NCBI GenBank assembly: GCA_964036045.1
Contig: OZ038379.1
Coordinates: forward strand, 71,826,719 to 71,890,718
DNA length: 64,000 bases
DNA from: Eutreptiella sp. 'Long Island Sound 2002'
Lineage: Eukaryota; Euglenozoa; Euglenophyceae; Eutreptiales; Eutreptiaceae
Direction: 5' to 3'
The position numbers were made by a program, and so were the translations under genes. Below the pieces are notes generated by a model. It had not been told where the DNA came from. It saw only the letters and a list, made by a program, of their open reading frames with translations, and made no database searches. Every line of letters begins with the position of its first letter. Position 1 is the first letter of the stretch. Shown here one piece after another: positions 51,836 to 63,617 of this stretch.

Positions 51836-53073
51836 GGAAGCCCAGTGTCCATACCCCGGGCACTGAGGCAGCCCGTGCCATGCAGGTGACCCGGCCAAAC
51901 GAGATCCAGAGCCAGGGGGTAAAGCTGCATCCTAAGGCCTGCGCCGCTCTCGGACTCGAGGCGGAGCGTGCGACATCCAAGCACCTCGGAACCCCAGTAC
52001 CAAGATCATGCAGACATGCATTGAGATCGGGATACGCGAGGAAGTCCGATGAATCTCTAGGGTTCCGCCCAAAGGAGGAGACGTGCATAAGCACGGAGCA
52101 GACCCTCCCGGCATGACAAGTACTTCGCGCTTGCGGCAAACAGCCCTCCAGCCGTTGCCCGGGGCCGCTTTGTCTGGGGCCACCAGTCAGGTCTAGCGGG
52201 ACGTAAGTCGCCTCCCCTCTTCAAGCGCGGAGCCTCTTCCTGTTCGTCACAGCGGCAACGCCAGCGGGAACCATGGCGCACCTCTCCACGACCGAGTGCA
52301 CCTACCTACCTACCTGACCTGTGAGGAGTAAAAATTCAGAGAACACGTCAGCCCACTCGGGCACTGTTTTGGGATCAGACTGAGGGATTTCAATCTGAAG
52401 TTTCGCCGTGGCGATGGCCTTTGTTTCCCTAACTGGGACACCTTGGTCACCTGGTCAACCTGAAGGGGGTGAGGCGTGTGTGGTTGCCAATGGTGCTAGC
52501 GCAGCCTGGCCATAGCTCTTCATCTCGTCGTCTGTGGTGTCAGCTACACTACAGACAGGTACAGCCTTCACCGGGGGCATGGAAAGGGCTAGGACTGGTG
52601 TCCATATGAGAGCTGCGCATGCCTCTGCAGCTTTTTAGATCTCTGATCAAACGTTCCACACCAGAAGACATGGTAGGGGTCGGCTTCTTCAAATCGGAGA
52701 GCCCCAGTTTGGCCTTTACTGCTGCTGACAGGGCACTCAGGCCAGGTCCTCATTAAGTGCAACCAGGACGCAGGAAAACAGCTCCCTGGTCACATCGAGA
52801 CCCAGCTTAGGGGCTGCCATGCGTGGAGGCAAACCTAGGTTCAAGCAAGAGGGTCCAGGAGCCGGCCCACCTGGACAGGGGTCACCCTCCAGGCACTCAG
52901 GTTCCTTTCATTTGCTCGAAGGCGTAGGTTCCCTCGACACCCAGTCGGGCACCCACTCTGACGATTGGGCTGACGCCAACACATCAGATTTGCCGCAAGG
53001 TATCTCGAAAGTGCAGTCACCCCAGGTAGCTCGGAACATTGGCCCCAAGGCTGCATCTTTCCCTCTCCCTTCC
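51836..53073. other. Unassigned sequence
   Basis: Mixed composition with no convincing ORF, repeat or RNA gene on either strand. The GC content falls at about 52.3 kb, where the GC-rich LINE material seems to end. Confidence 0.3.
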
Positions 53074-53761
53074 TTACAATTCTTCCCCAGGCTTTGACCT
53101 TGAAATTAACGCCACTTTGGTCATCTCTTCGAACCCTGAAACAGGCGTGGACTCGGACGCGGGCAGCGAGAAGACCACGGAAGCTAATACGACTGCCACA
53201 GGGTCTTTGTCTTCTACTCTCTTGAGGTTTGCTTGCCTTACGCCAGGCACCTCAGCACCTGGACCGACTCCCTCTGTATATATTTCTGTATTCTTTTCTG
53301 CCGCTCTTGGTTCTGCATGTTCTCCTTGAGGACCACTATCACAGGGTACACCACTAGTAGATGAAGGTCCAACCCTCACATTACCAGTCTTTGATCTGGT
53401 GCTTGTGATGGGTACAGTTCTGGCGCCGAGTGTGACAGACATCTGCACAGTTCAGGATACAAGTGTTTGTCGGTGTTCTTCGTGTTTTGCTTTAGTCTTC
53501 TAGGGCATTCCTCTGCTACCAGAAAAGGTTTCTGGTTTGCCGGCACTTGTGCCTGTTCCTTGCATTTGTCAAAGAAAATGTTGCTGATTTTCCCCATTGC
53601 AAAATACGGTCCGCACAAAGATAAAGTACAGCACGTCCAGGCACTGGATCAATGAAATCAGGATCAGTCCTTCCACAATCAAAACATGTGTAACAAAGAG
53701 GGGCTGCACAGAGACAATACAGGCTTAAATGCAATGCTTCAGTCAAATATGAACAAGGCAA
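53074..53761 (-). pseudogene. Degraded minus-strand coding fragment of unknown family
   Basis: On the minus strand three frames contribute protein-like pieces in order: YTCFDCGRTDPDFIDP with nearby YLCADRILQWGK (a possible Cys-rich zinc region), ISNIFFDKCKEQAQVPANQK, then after another shift a disordered Ser/Pro/Glu-rich part (SVTLGARTVPITSTRSK) to about 53074. The pieces join naturally only if frameshifts near 53.60 and 53.45 kb are allowed. It could be a gag or another mobile-element protein. No family is recognised. Confidence 0.3.
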
Positions 53762-54700
53762 ATGATTTTATAAAGAAGCCTTACATAGGTCTGGCCACCA
53801 AGATAGTCCCAAGCAGTTCACGTGCGGCCTTTTGACATGCAATTGAAATGCATGGGAATTCGGGGCAAGTAGGTTGGGCCAGACAAAGGACATGGCCTGG
53901 CCACGATGGCCAAGCAACTAAATTCAGAATCAGTTAAAAAGTAGGCCCAGAATAAGTAAGAAAAACAATTGAGTATAGGGGTCCTGAGGTGGGGGGCCAT
54001 TAGGCTTAACCAACAAGGCCCAAGGCATGAAATGCCTATGTTACTTTGGTATTACCTCAATTGAGGACGATAATTCCGCACGCTTGAGTGGTAGTGGTGA
54101 ATTTAATGGGGGGCTAGGGTTATAACCCTAGTAACTTTGCACAATGTACTTAAGGCTTCAAAAAGACTGACAAAAATGATGAAGTGTTAGTCTGCATAAC
54201 TTCCCAAGGATTTGGGGGCGCTTGGCCTGGATCAAGTACCCCAAGAAAGACACGGTAGTGACTTCTTCATACTAAATGCCCCCTGCACCCCTGCCATTTG
54301 GGACATTTTGGTCCGGCAGGCAAGCAAAATTGATCGATTGATCCGCAACGCGGATCCTAGCTTTTTGAATCAGCGATTCTCATCGGGACCCTGGTTCTTT
54401 TCATCCGTCCATTGTTCTCCCGGCAGATGAAATTGTGCACAGGGGCTCTAGACAAAAAGGTCGCGCGTGTCGCTGGACAGCGTGGAAAGAATAAATTGGA
54501 ATGAAGAAAAAAACGCACCAAAAGAAGAAATAAACACAGAAATGGTTTTTGCTGACCTCGAATCCCCTCCATGAATTCTCGCGCCGCTGTTTGGCCAGGT
54601 CAACAGAGAAATCCATACAACCAGACCACAACGAGAACCGAGGGGAGAACCAGACAAGACAGTGCAACCCATGCGTGCGCCAAAACAACTAGCAAAGTGC
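53762..54700. other. Unassigned sequence
   Basis: AT-richer DNA without a supported gene or repeat. Confidence 0.3.
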
Positions 54701-55385
54701 ATGTTGTAGGACTAGTCCAAAGGAGCGTGGACACGAGGAGCAACAGCAAAGAAGACAAAAAAGTATGTTCCGACGCGGCGAGGTATGGAGCCGCCAAGGA
54801 AAGGCCGCGCCGCAAGCAACCACAACACCAAAGCAGCACGAGGACAGCGCGGAGAAAGACAAAGTGACGAACTCAAGACTACGCTACTGGGGCGGCGAGG
54901 ATAAATATGGTAAACAAACGCCAAACAATAACAAGTAAAAGCGCTTGCTCCTGGGCGCCGCCGAAACCAAAGAGTGGAGTCACCGAATATAAAGCATAGC
55001 ACGCTAACAACCAATGAAATCCCTCATCCCCTTGTCTATTTATGCGACACGGTGCCCTCCTTGCCCACGGAGCAAAACGACGTGACGAACACCAGGGAGC
55101 GAAGCAACTACCGGACACGACGAAGAACCAACGAAAGGACACACCGCTAAACAACACACGGCAACGACACAACACCAAAGAAGCACTGGACCAACGCGGA
55201 AAAAGACAAATGGACGAAGTCAAGGCTATGCTACGGGAACGGCAAGAAAGCACATGGCAAGCAAACACCAAACAACCACACATAAAAGCGCTTACTCTTT
55301 GGCGCCGCCAAAAATCAAAGAGTGAAGTCACCAAGTGTAAAGTATGACACGTTAGCTACCGGTGCAACCTGTCATTCCCATGTCC
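54701..55385 (+). repeat. Two diverged tandem units of ~345 bp
   Basis: Matching blocks recur ~345 bp apart: AACACCAAAG(C/A)AGCAC, GACGAA(C/G)TCAAG, AAAAGCGCTT(G/A)CTC and AAAGAGTG(G/A)AGTCACC. The second unit holds an ACTCTTTG/CAAAGAGT inverted pair. SINE-like or satellite; no tRNA-derived head is recognised. Confidence 0.6.
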
Positions 55386-56224
55386 TTGGCTATTATACCA
55401 CGTGGTATTGGAGCGGTACCCAGAACCTATGGCCCATAGCCTGGAGGCCTGTGAGCCTTCACCGCCGTGTGGAAGCCGTTGACACCGGCTGTCAGCGGGA
55501 CATCCCTGTTCTCTAATCCGCGAAATCTGGAATCTGATTTCCAACCAATAAATTGATGTATAATTATAATAATTTTATTATCTCGGGCGATTTTCAGTCG
55601 GAAACCGGTGGAATGGCCGACTATTACCGCGATTTCTAATTGTCGTGAAATCGCCACCTCTTGTCACCTGTTTGTCCGCTTTCGTCGCTTCTCCGTGGCG
55701 AGTTTTGTGATGGATATTTCTCCAGTACCTTTGAGGTGCTAAAGGAACTCAAAGGCTGGATCTAGAGGGTCTTTCCTTGTACTTTTATCCCGTGTGTTCA
55801 CCAGAATTTTTCGCGGTTGCGTCTGAGAGGAAATCAGCGCGCAAGCTTCTCGGTCGATCGCTCGAACTCATGGTTCTCAAGGACCATGAGTTTGGACGGA
55901 ACCCTACATTCCCCCCCTACGCCTTTCATCCATGCCCCTTTCACATGGGCATATCACTTTGAATAGGGAAGAGGGCAATAGGGATGTTTTAGGCAGCCTA
56001 TGGGTTTTGCAAACCCAAGTTGTTTGCGTTCGCAAACGCTAACTTTGTGGCCTTTTGAGCATGAACATTAATAACCGAACACAATGCTCACAAGACCAAG
56101 AGCCCCAGGTGATTTTCGTTCTTTGAGCCAACTCAACGATGGCTCCACGCAATTCAATGGGTACCAAAACTCATTTTTTGAAAAAGGGCAGATTTTGGTC
56201 TAAGATTAGGCCAAAAAGGCCAAA
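55386..56224. other. Unassigned sequence left of the inverted-repeat element
   Basis: No gene. It contains a perfect 10-bp hairpin stem, AACTCATGGT (55865-55874) with ACCATGAGTT (55883-55892), of unknown meaning. Confidence 0.4.
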
Positions 56225-56523
56225 CCCCGGAAGCTCGTGCTCGAAGCCTATGGGGAGGTGAGCCTCGAACAAAGACAATATGTAAAGTAGAGACCACCAA
56301 TGACATCATGGATGGCTTGGTTGATTTTTACAACCTTGTCTTCCATTTTATATAATATCGCCTTGTGAGCACGCCTGCCATACCGCCTCTTTGGACACGC
56401 GCTCATATGCAAGCACTAATGATACGAGTGGGCGGAGACAGTCTAACCATACTGGGCATATTTGAAGGCACCTACTATGGGCCTACTCCAAAGATGTTTA
56501 CTCATATTTTTGCTCCTTAATGA
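56225..56523 (+). repeat. Left terminal inverted repeat (~299 bp)
   Basis: The reverse complement of 63237-63540 with ~10% differences by eye; best matched through AATATGTAAAG...GATGTTTACTCATATTTTTGC-type blocks. The outer part (56225-56280) is less conserved. Confidence 0.75.
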
Positions 56524-58003
56524 CCCTAAATAATTTTTTTCATTTGAATTTCTTGAGTTATTATGTTTCCATGCCCATGGAGAAAAAGGGCCAATGTGTG
56601 CGCCTCAGTGCCATAAGTCAGGTCGGAAGGACCTGCAGGGCCCGTGGTTTCGTCATCAGAGGCCAAAAGGAGTGCTAGGGACCAGTGTGGTCGCCTGGGG
56701 GGCAATCGCCCTATGAATATATCAAGGAATATTGCAAACCCCCCCCCACTGTCCTGCTGAATCAGTTTCGAAACCAGGGCAGTGCAGGGGTCAGAGCGCC
56801 TCCTTGGCCTTGCCTTCCTTTGAATATAGGCAAGGCTTTTAAGGAGGGGGGTGAAGCGGTATGGGGTGCTTCACCCATACCCGCTGCCCAGCCAGTGGCG
56901 CTCTGTTCATCAGGATTTTTCCTGAGCTGATTCTCAGCCTATGACATCGTGACTTCTGTGGAAAATACCCCAGAAATCGTCATTTTTTGTCATTTTTGGG
57001 CTGGCGCCGACCTTCGTCGCCTGCGCGTCGCAGCCCCAGATCGAAGTTTTATATCTCGATTTCTGAAAATTATAATCAATTTTATTATTGATTTATGGGT
57101 TTTACCAATATAGGAATAAGCCGTGACCATTTTCGCGGCGTTCCGCGCGGGTCAACTTTTGACGAAATTGGTCATGTAAAGGATTTTTCCAGAAAATCCT
57201 GAGGCGATCCCAGGAATCAGCCAGGCGCCCAAGGAGTGGCCCAACAGTGGCCCTCTTCATATATAATATGAATCGGGGAAGAGACTCATCGTGATGGCTA
57301 CAGGACGCTTGGGGGGAAACCCGGGAAATGAGTGTTTTTGACTCAGAAATCACTATATTTCACTGTTTTTCGCCCAAAAACCACTGTTTGGTCCAGTTTG
57401 GGCAGGATCTCAGTGGAGATCCTGATGGCCACGACTTGTAGCTGTCAGTTCTTCTGATGGTGGCGACGCTGCCACCATCGTTTCGTCTTTTTTTCCAGGC
57501 TATTTTATAGTTTAGAGGTGATACATATACATTGTACATGTCAACGCATTTGTTTTGTTACATATACCATCTCTTTGTCCATAGACGCCAGATTGTGTCA
57601 TGGCGCGGACGCTCCCCTTGGAAGAAGGGTGAGCACGGATTCCAAGACCATTTACGCAACTCCAATAGAATGGGAATCTGAGATGTTCTTGCATTTCTTG
57701 GAGAGGTTGGGGTGATGGGTTGAAGGAATTTCAACATTTTCTGTGGACGCACGAATATCACCCCTCGAAAATGCTTCCAAATGGTCTTGGGTACCCGCTG
57801 CCATGCCTTGGTGTTATCGAGCCCCCCCCAAGGGTTTGCTCTAAAGATGGATCCTTGCCACTCTGAAAGAAGGGAACAAAAATATGTACAGCAACACATC
57901 AGAATATGTACACATGGGGTAAAGACTGGACTGAGGTAAGGGCATCACAGAACAAGAGACACCCAGTCCCAACTGATATCCCAATCCCAGGTCCGTATAT
58001 ATA
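56281..58003 (+). repeat. Tandem unit A, 1,723 bp
   Basis: Begins TGTAAAGTAGAGACC. Nearly identical to units B and C. Holds a GGGTGAAGC/GCTTCACCC hairpin (56849-56876) and a GATGGTGGC/GCCACCATC hairpin (57456-57479) followed within ten bases by a T7 run. No coding sequence is supported. Confidence 0.92.
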
Positions 58004-59727
58004 TGTAAAGTAGAGACCACCAATGACATCATGGATGGCTCCGTTGATTTTTACAACCTTGTCTTCCATTTTATATAATATCGCCTTGTGAGCACGCGTG
58101 CCATACTGCCTCTTTGGACACGCGCTCATATGCAAGCATTAATGATACGAGTGGGCGGAGACAGTCTAACCATAGTGGGCATATTTGAAGGCACCTACTA
58201 TGGGCCTACTCCAAAGATGTTTACTCATATTTTTGCTCCTCGATGACCCTAAATAATTTTTTTCATTTGAGTTTCTTGAATTATTATGTTTCCATGCCCA
58301 TGGAGAAAAAGGGCCAATGTGTGCGCCTCAGCGCCATAAGTCAGGTCGGAAGGACCTGCAGGGCCCGTGGTTTCGTCATCAGAGGCCAAAAGGAGTGCCA
58401 GGGACCAGTGTGGTCGCCTGGGGGGCAATCTCCCTATGAATATATCAAGGAATATTGCAAACTCCCCCCCCACTGTCCTGCTGAATCAGTTTCGAAACCA
58501 CGGCAGTGCAGGGGTCAGAGCGCCTCCTTGGCCTTGCCTTCCTTTGAATATAGGCAAGGCTTTTAAGGAGGGGGGTGAAGCGGTATGGGGTGCTTCACCC
58601 ATACCCGCTGCCCAGCCAGTGGCGCTCTGTTCATCAGGATTTTTCCTGAGCTGATTCTCAGCCTATGACATCGTGACTTCTGTGGAAAATACCCCAGAAA
58701 TCGTCATTTTTTGTCATTTTTGGGCTGGCGCCGACCTTCGTCGCCTGCGCGTCGCAGCCCCAGATCGAAGTTTTATATCTCGATTTCTGAAAATTATAAT
58801 CAATTTTATTATTGATTTATGGGTTTTACCAATATAGGAATAAGCCGTGACCATTTTCGCGGCGTTCCGCGCGGGTCAACTTTTGACGAAATTGGTCATG
58901 TAAAGGATTTTTCCAGAAAATCCTGAGGCGATCCCAGGAATCAGCCAGGCGCCCAAGGAGTGGCCCAACAGTGGCCCTCTTCATATATAATATGAATCGG
59001 GGAAGAGACGCATCGTGATGGCTACAGGACGCTTGGGAGGAAACCCGGGAAATGAGTGTTTTTGACTCAGAAATCACTATATTTCACTGTTTTTCGCCCA
59101 AAAACCACTGTTTGGTCCAGTTTGGGCAGGATCTCAGTGGAGATCCTGATGGCCACGACTTGTAGCTGTCAGTTCTTCTGATGGTGGCGACGCTGCCACC
59201 ATCGTTTCGTCTTTTTTTCCAGGCTATTTTATAGTTTAGAGGTGATACATATACATTGTACATGTCAACGCATTTGTTTTGTTACATATACCATCTCTTT
59301 GTCCATAGACGCCAGATTGTGTCATGGCGCGGACGCTCCCCTTGGAAGAAGGGTGAGCACGGATTCCAAGACCATTTACGCAACTCCAATAGAATGGGAA
59401 TCTGAGATGTTCTTGCATTTCTTGGAGAGGTTGGGGTGATGGGTTGAAGGAATTTCAACATTTTCTGTGGACGCACGGATATCACCCCTCGAAAATGCTT
59501 CCAAATGGTCTTGGGTACCCGCTGCCATGCCTTGGTGTTATCGAGCCCCCCCCAAGGGTTTGCTCTAAAGATGGATCCTTGCCACTCTGAAAGAAGGGAA
59601 CAAAAATATGTACAGCAACACATCAGAATATGTACACATGGGGTAAAGACTGGACTGAGGTAAGGGCATCACAGAACAAGAGACACCCAGTCCCAACTGA
59701 TATCCCAATCCCAGGTCCGTATATATA
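58004..59727 (+). repeat. Tandem unit B, 1,724 bp
   Basis: Starts TGTAAAGTAGAGACC, preceded by a short TA-rich bridge (GTATATATA). Differs from unit A at only a few dozen positions by eye and is closer still to unit C at its left end. Confidence 0.92.
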
Positions 59728-61443
59728 TGTAAAGTAGAGACCACCAATGACATCATGGATGGCTCCGTTGATTTTTACAACCTTGTCTTCCATTTTATAT
59801 AATATCGCCTTGTGAGCACGCGTGCCATACTGCCTCTTTGGACACGCGCTCATATGCAAGCATTAATGATACGAGTGGGCGGAGACAGTCTAACCATAGT
59901 GGGCATATTTGAAGGCACCTACTATGGGCCTACTCCAAAGATGTTTACTCATATTTTTGCTCCTCGATGACCCTAAAAAACTTTTTTCATTTGAATTTCT
60001 TGAATTATTATGTTTCCATGCCCATGGAGAAAAAGGGCCAATGTGTGCGCCTCAGCGCCATAAGTCAGGTCGGAAGGACCTGCAGGGCCCGTGGTTTCGT
60101 CATCAGAGGCCAAAAGGAGTGCCAGGGACCAGTGTGGTCGCCTGGGGGGCAATCTCCCTATGAATATATCAAGGAATATTGCAAACTCCCCCCCCACTGT
60201 CCTGCTGAATCAGTTTCGAAACCAGGGCAGTGCAGGGGTCAGAGCGCCTCCTTGGCCTTGCCTTCCTTTGAATATAGGCAAGGCTTTTAAGGAGGGGGGT
60301 GAAGCGGTATGGGGTGCTTCACCCATACCCGCTGCCCAGCCAGTGGCGCTGTGTTCATCAGGATTTTTCCTGAGCTGATTCTCAGCCTATGACATCGTGA
60401 CTTCTGTGGAAAATACCCCAGAAATCGTCATTTTTTGTCATTTTTGGGCTGGCGCCGACCTTCGTCGCCTGCGCGTCGCAGCCCCAGATCGAAGTTTTAT
60501 ATCTCGATTTCTGAAAATTATAATCAATTTTATTATTGATTTATGGGTTTTACCAATATAGGAATAAGCCGTGACCATTTTCGCGGCGTTCTGCGCGGGT
60601 GAACCTTTGACGAAATTGGTCACGTAAAAGATTTTTCCGGAAAATCCTGAGGCGATCCCGGGAATCAGCCAGGCGCCCAAGGCGTGGCCCAACAGTGGCC
60701 CTCTTCATATATAATATGAATCGGGGAAGAGACGCATCGTGATGGCTACAGGACGCTTGGGGGGAAACCCGGAAAAAGAGTGTTTTTGACTCAGAAATCA
60801 CTATATTTCACTGTTTTTCGCCCAAAAACCACTGTTTGGTCCAGTTTGGGCAGGAACTCAGTGGAGATCCTGATGGCCACGACTTGTAGCTGTCAGTTCC
60901 TCTGATGGTGGCGACGCTGCCACCATCGTTTCGTCTTTTTTTCCAGGCTATTTTATAGTTTAGAGGTGATACATATACATTGTACATGTCAACGCATTTG
61001 TTTTGTTACATATACCATCTCTTTGTCCATAGACGCCAGATTGTGTCATGGCGCGGACGCTCCCCTTGGAAGAAGGGTGAGCAAGGATTCCAAGACCATT
61101 TACGCAACTCCAATGGAATGGGAATCTGAGATGTTCTTGCATTTCTTGGAGAGGTTGGGGTGATGGGTTGAAGGAATTTCAACATTTTCTGTGGACGCAC
61201 GGATATCACCCCTCGAAAATGCTTCCAAATGGTCTTGGGTACCCGCTGCCATGCCTGGGTGTTATCGAGCCCCCCCCTAGGGTTTGCTCTAAAGATGGAT
61301 CCTTGCCACTCTGAAAGAAGGGAACAAAAATATGTACAGCAACACATCAGAATATGTACACATGGGGTAAAGACTGGACTGAGGTAAGTGCATCACAGAA
61401 CAATAGACACCCAGTCCCAACTGATATTCCAATCCCAGGTCCG
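59728..61443 (+). repeat. Tandem unit C, 1,716 bp
   Basis: Begins as units A and B and runs to CCAGGTCCG at 61443, where it meets single-copy sequence. It is the most diverged of the three near 60590-60680. Confidence 0.9.
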
Positions 61444-63236
61444 ACCCTCTCAGTGGCTAGCAGGGGCGGGGGGTCAAACACAACCCATGCCCTGCCCAGT
61501 CCGGACCCTGAAACCCTGCCAATAGGGAAGGGTGTCCCGCTCAGCCACAGGCGAGTTCCTGAGAACCAGGGGGCTCCAAGGCCAACAGTGGTACCCTATG
61601 CTCCCTTAAGGGCAGGTCCCAACTCCCCTCTGAGCCGGAGATAAGGACCCGCCATTATCCCCTAGGAGTTGGTAGCTGAAAATGGGCTGTTTCAGCCCAA
61701 ACTGACATTAGCTCGAAGAACTCCAAGATTGACCTCTCGTCCGGACCCGCCAGAGGTAGGGACGAGGCAATTGACCCTTTGCCTTTCAGGTACAAACTCT
61801 CTGGAGCCCTCACACAACCTGGTTCTCTCTGAGGTCCCGACATCAGAGCACCACGGGTTCGTCAAGTGGGGTCATGATGTCAAAATCACCAAAATTGGCG
61901 TCGTTCTCACGGGTGATTCGCCCGGCCAGGGCAAGGCCAATGAGCCGCAGGAGAGGAGACAGGACCTAAGACCCACACCTGAGTGCACGACTTGAAATTA
62001 GGTCCGGGTTCCTTACGGGCACAGAGATACGGGGCCGCCAATTGACCACACGGGGGGGGTGAAATTGGGGTCCCAAAAGGGGGTAATTTTGGCTGCTCAA
62101 AATGAGCCAAAATTGGGGGTGTCCTCAATAGTACATTTACACGCCGGCTCGGATATCGGATCCGCCATTCCACACGCCATCCATCTGGAGTCCAACAGAG
62201 ACTCCCATGCCCTTGGCTCTCAAAGATTTTCATGCCACTTGGCGTGGTGACAATCGAATTTGGGTCCACAACTGCGAAAATGGCAAAATTGGTCGTCTCG
62301 GTTGACCGTCCAGGGTAGGAAACATTGGCAATATTGACGTGCCAAGCCTTGATTCACAACTCTTGATATCCCCCATGGTCCCATGCCCTGGGTTATGGCT
62401 TGCTGTCACACTGGCTGCTTGCTGTTCATCGAGGGGATGAACACGCGGATGGGGCAGAAAGCAGCATGCGGTGCAACGGGGGAGATCATGGATCGCACCA
62501 AAAGTTGAATCACTCCAGATGAGCCGGAGGAGCAAATACGAAACTCAATGGTGTTTACCCCTTGGTCATATGCTACAATATTCGCCTTTCCTTCCGGCTA
62601 GATTTCGTGCCCCATGGAGATATGGTAGTTCCAATATGGTACACAATGGCAAAAACAGGGAAATTTGGCCAAAATAGCCCGCACTCATGATTCCATATCT
62701 CCATGGCCACGGCGAGGATTCTTTCAAACAAAGATGCTATAGACACATGGGACTCAGGTGTAGCCTGCCAACTATCAAGGTCGCCTCTAGCTATTTTTCC
62801 CATTGGAGGGAAAATGACACACAAATGGGGCAGAATGGCAACATACCCCAAATTGGGTGACTCACAACTCTCCCTTCGAGAGGAGAGGCGACATGGGGGA
62901 ACACCCCATTCGATGCGGGTTTATGTGCCTCTCGGAATCGCCCTTACCCTTGGTCAAGTGGGGCACGCAAGGAGGAGATGGGGTTTGTGGCCATTCTGGG
63001 CAAAACGGACAAAATTCACTGAAAAGTGGTCACTCGAAAAATCGTATCTCCATATCACAAAAGATATGAGCCTGGGGCTTTTGCATGGATGCAGACCAAA
63101 GCTTTGCTTCCCTTTTGCAAAAATGGTTGTAGTTCAAAGCATAATGGAAGCATTTTTAACACCCCAAGCCTTGAAGCACACTATTTATGGGAAAAAGTGC
63201 ATATATCGGCGATATTGGTAAGTACATATCTTTGGC
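61444..63236. other. Single-copy interior of the inverted-repeat element
   Basis: No supported gene. Includes a perfect 14-bp inverted pair, CCATGGAGATATGG (62612-62625) with CCATATCTCCATGG (62693-62706). Confidence 0.4.
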
Positions 63237-63540
63237 TCATTGAGGAGCAAAAATATGAGTAAACATCTTTGGAGTAGGCCCAAAGTAGGTGCCTTCAAAT
63301 ATGCCCACTATTGTTAGATTGTCTCCGCCCACTCGTTTCGTTAGTGCTTGCATATGAGCGCGTGTGCAAAGAGGCAGTATGGCACGCGTGCTCACAAGGC
63401 GATATTATATAAAATTGAAGACAAGGTTGTAGAAATCAACCAAGCCATCCACGATGTCATTCGTCGTCTTTACTTTACATATTGCCTTCGTTTGAGGCTC
63501 AATTCCCAATAGGCTTGTAGTACAAGCCTCCAGGCCAGGC
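63237..63540 (-). repeat. Right terminal inverted repeat (~304 bp)
   Basis: The inverted copy of 56225-56523. Confidence 0.75.
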
Positions 63541-63617
63541 TCCAGCGCGAGACTCCCCCGGGAGGATCCCGAGTGGAGACCCTTTGAACGCTCTTCGAAG
63601 GGGACGCCTCCTCCAAG

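Larger units (their letters stand above)
56225..63540. mobile_element. Foldback/TIR element (7.3 kb) with three internal tandem 1.72-kb units
   Basis: About 300-bp inverted repeats bound it (56225-56523 and 63237-63540). The outer ~55 bp are shared by the two ends but absent at internal unit junctions, which argues for true terminal repeats and not for a stray inverted satellite monomer. Inside are units at 56281, 58004 and 59728 and a single-copy segment 61444-63236. No transposase is visible, so it would be non-autonomous. No target duplication is recognised. Alternatively it is a satellite array with an inverted copy. Confidence 0.55.

Noticed and set aside
57558-57899. 113-codon minus-strand ORF present in all three tandem units (also 59282-59623 and 61006-61347)
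   Set aside because: The few differences between copies are mostly amino-acid-changing, and the conservation is explained by recent tandem duplication. No protein-like motif.
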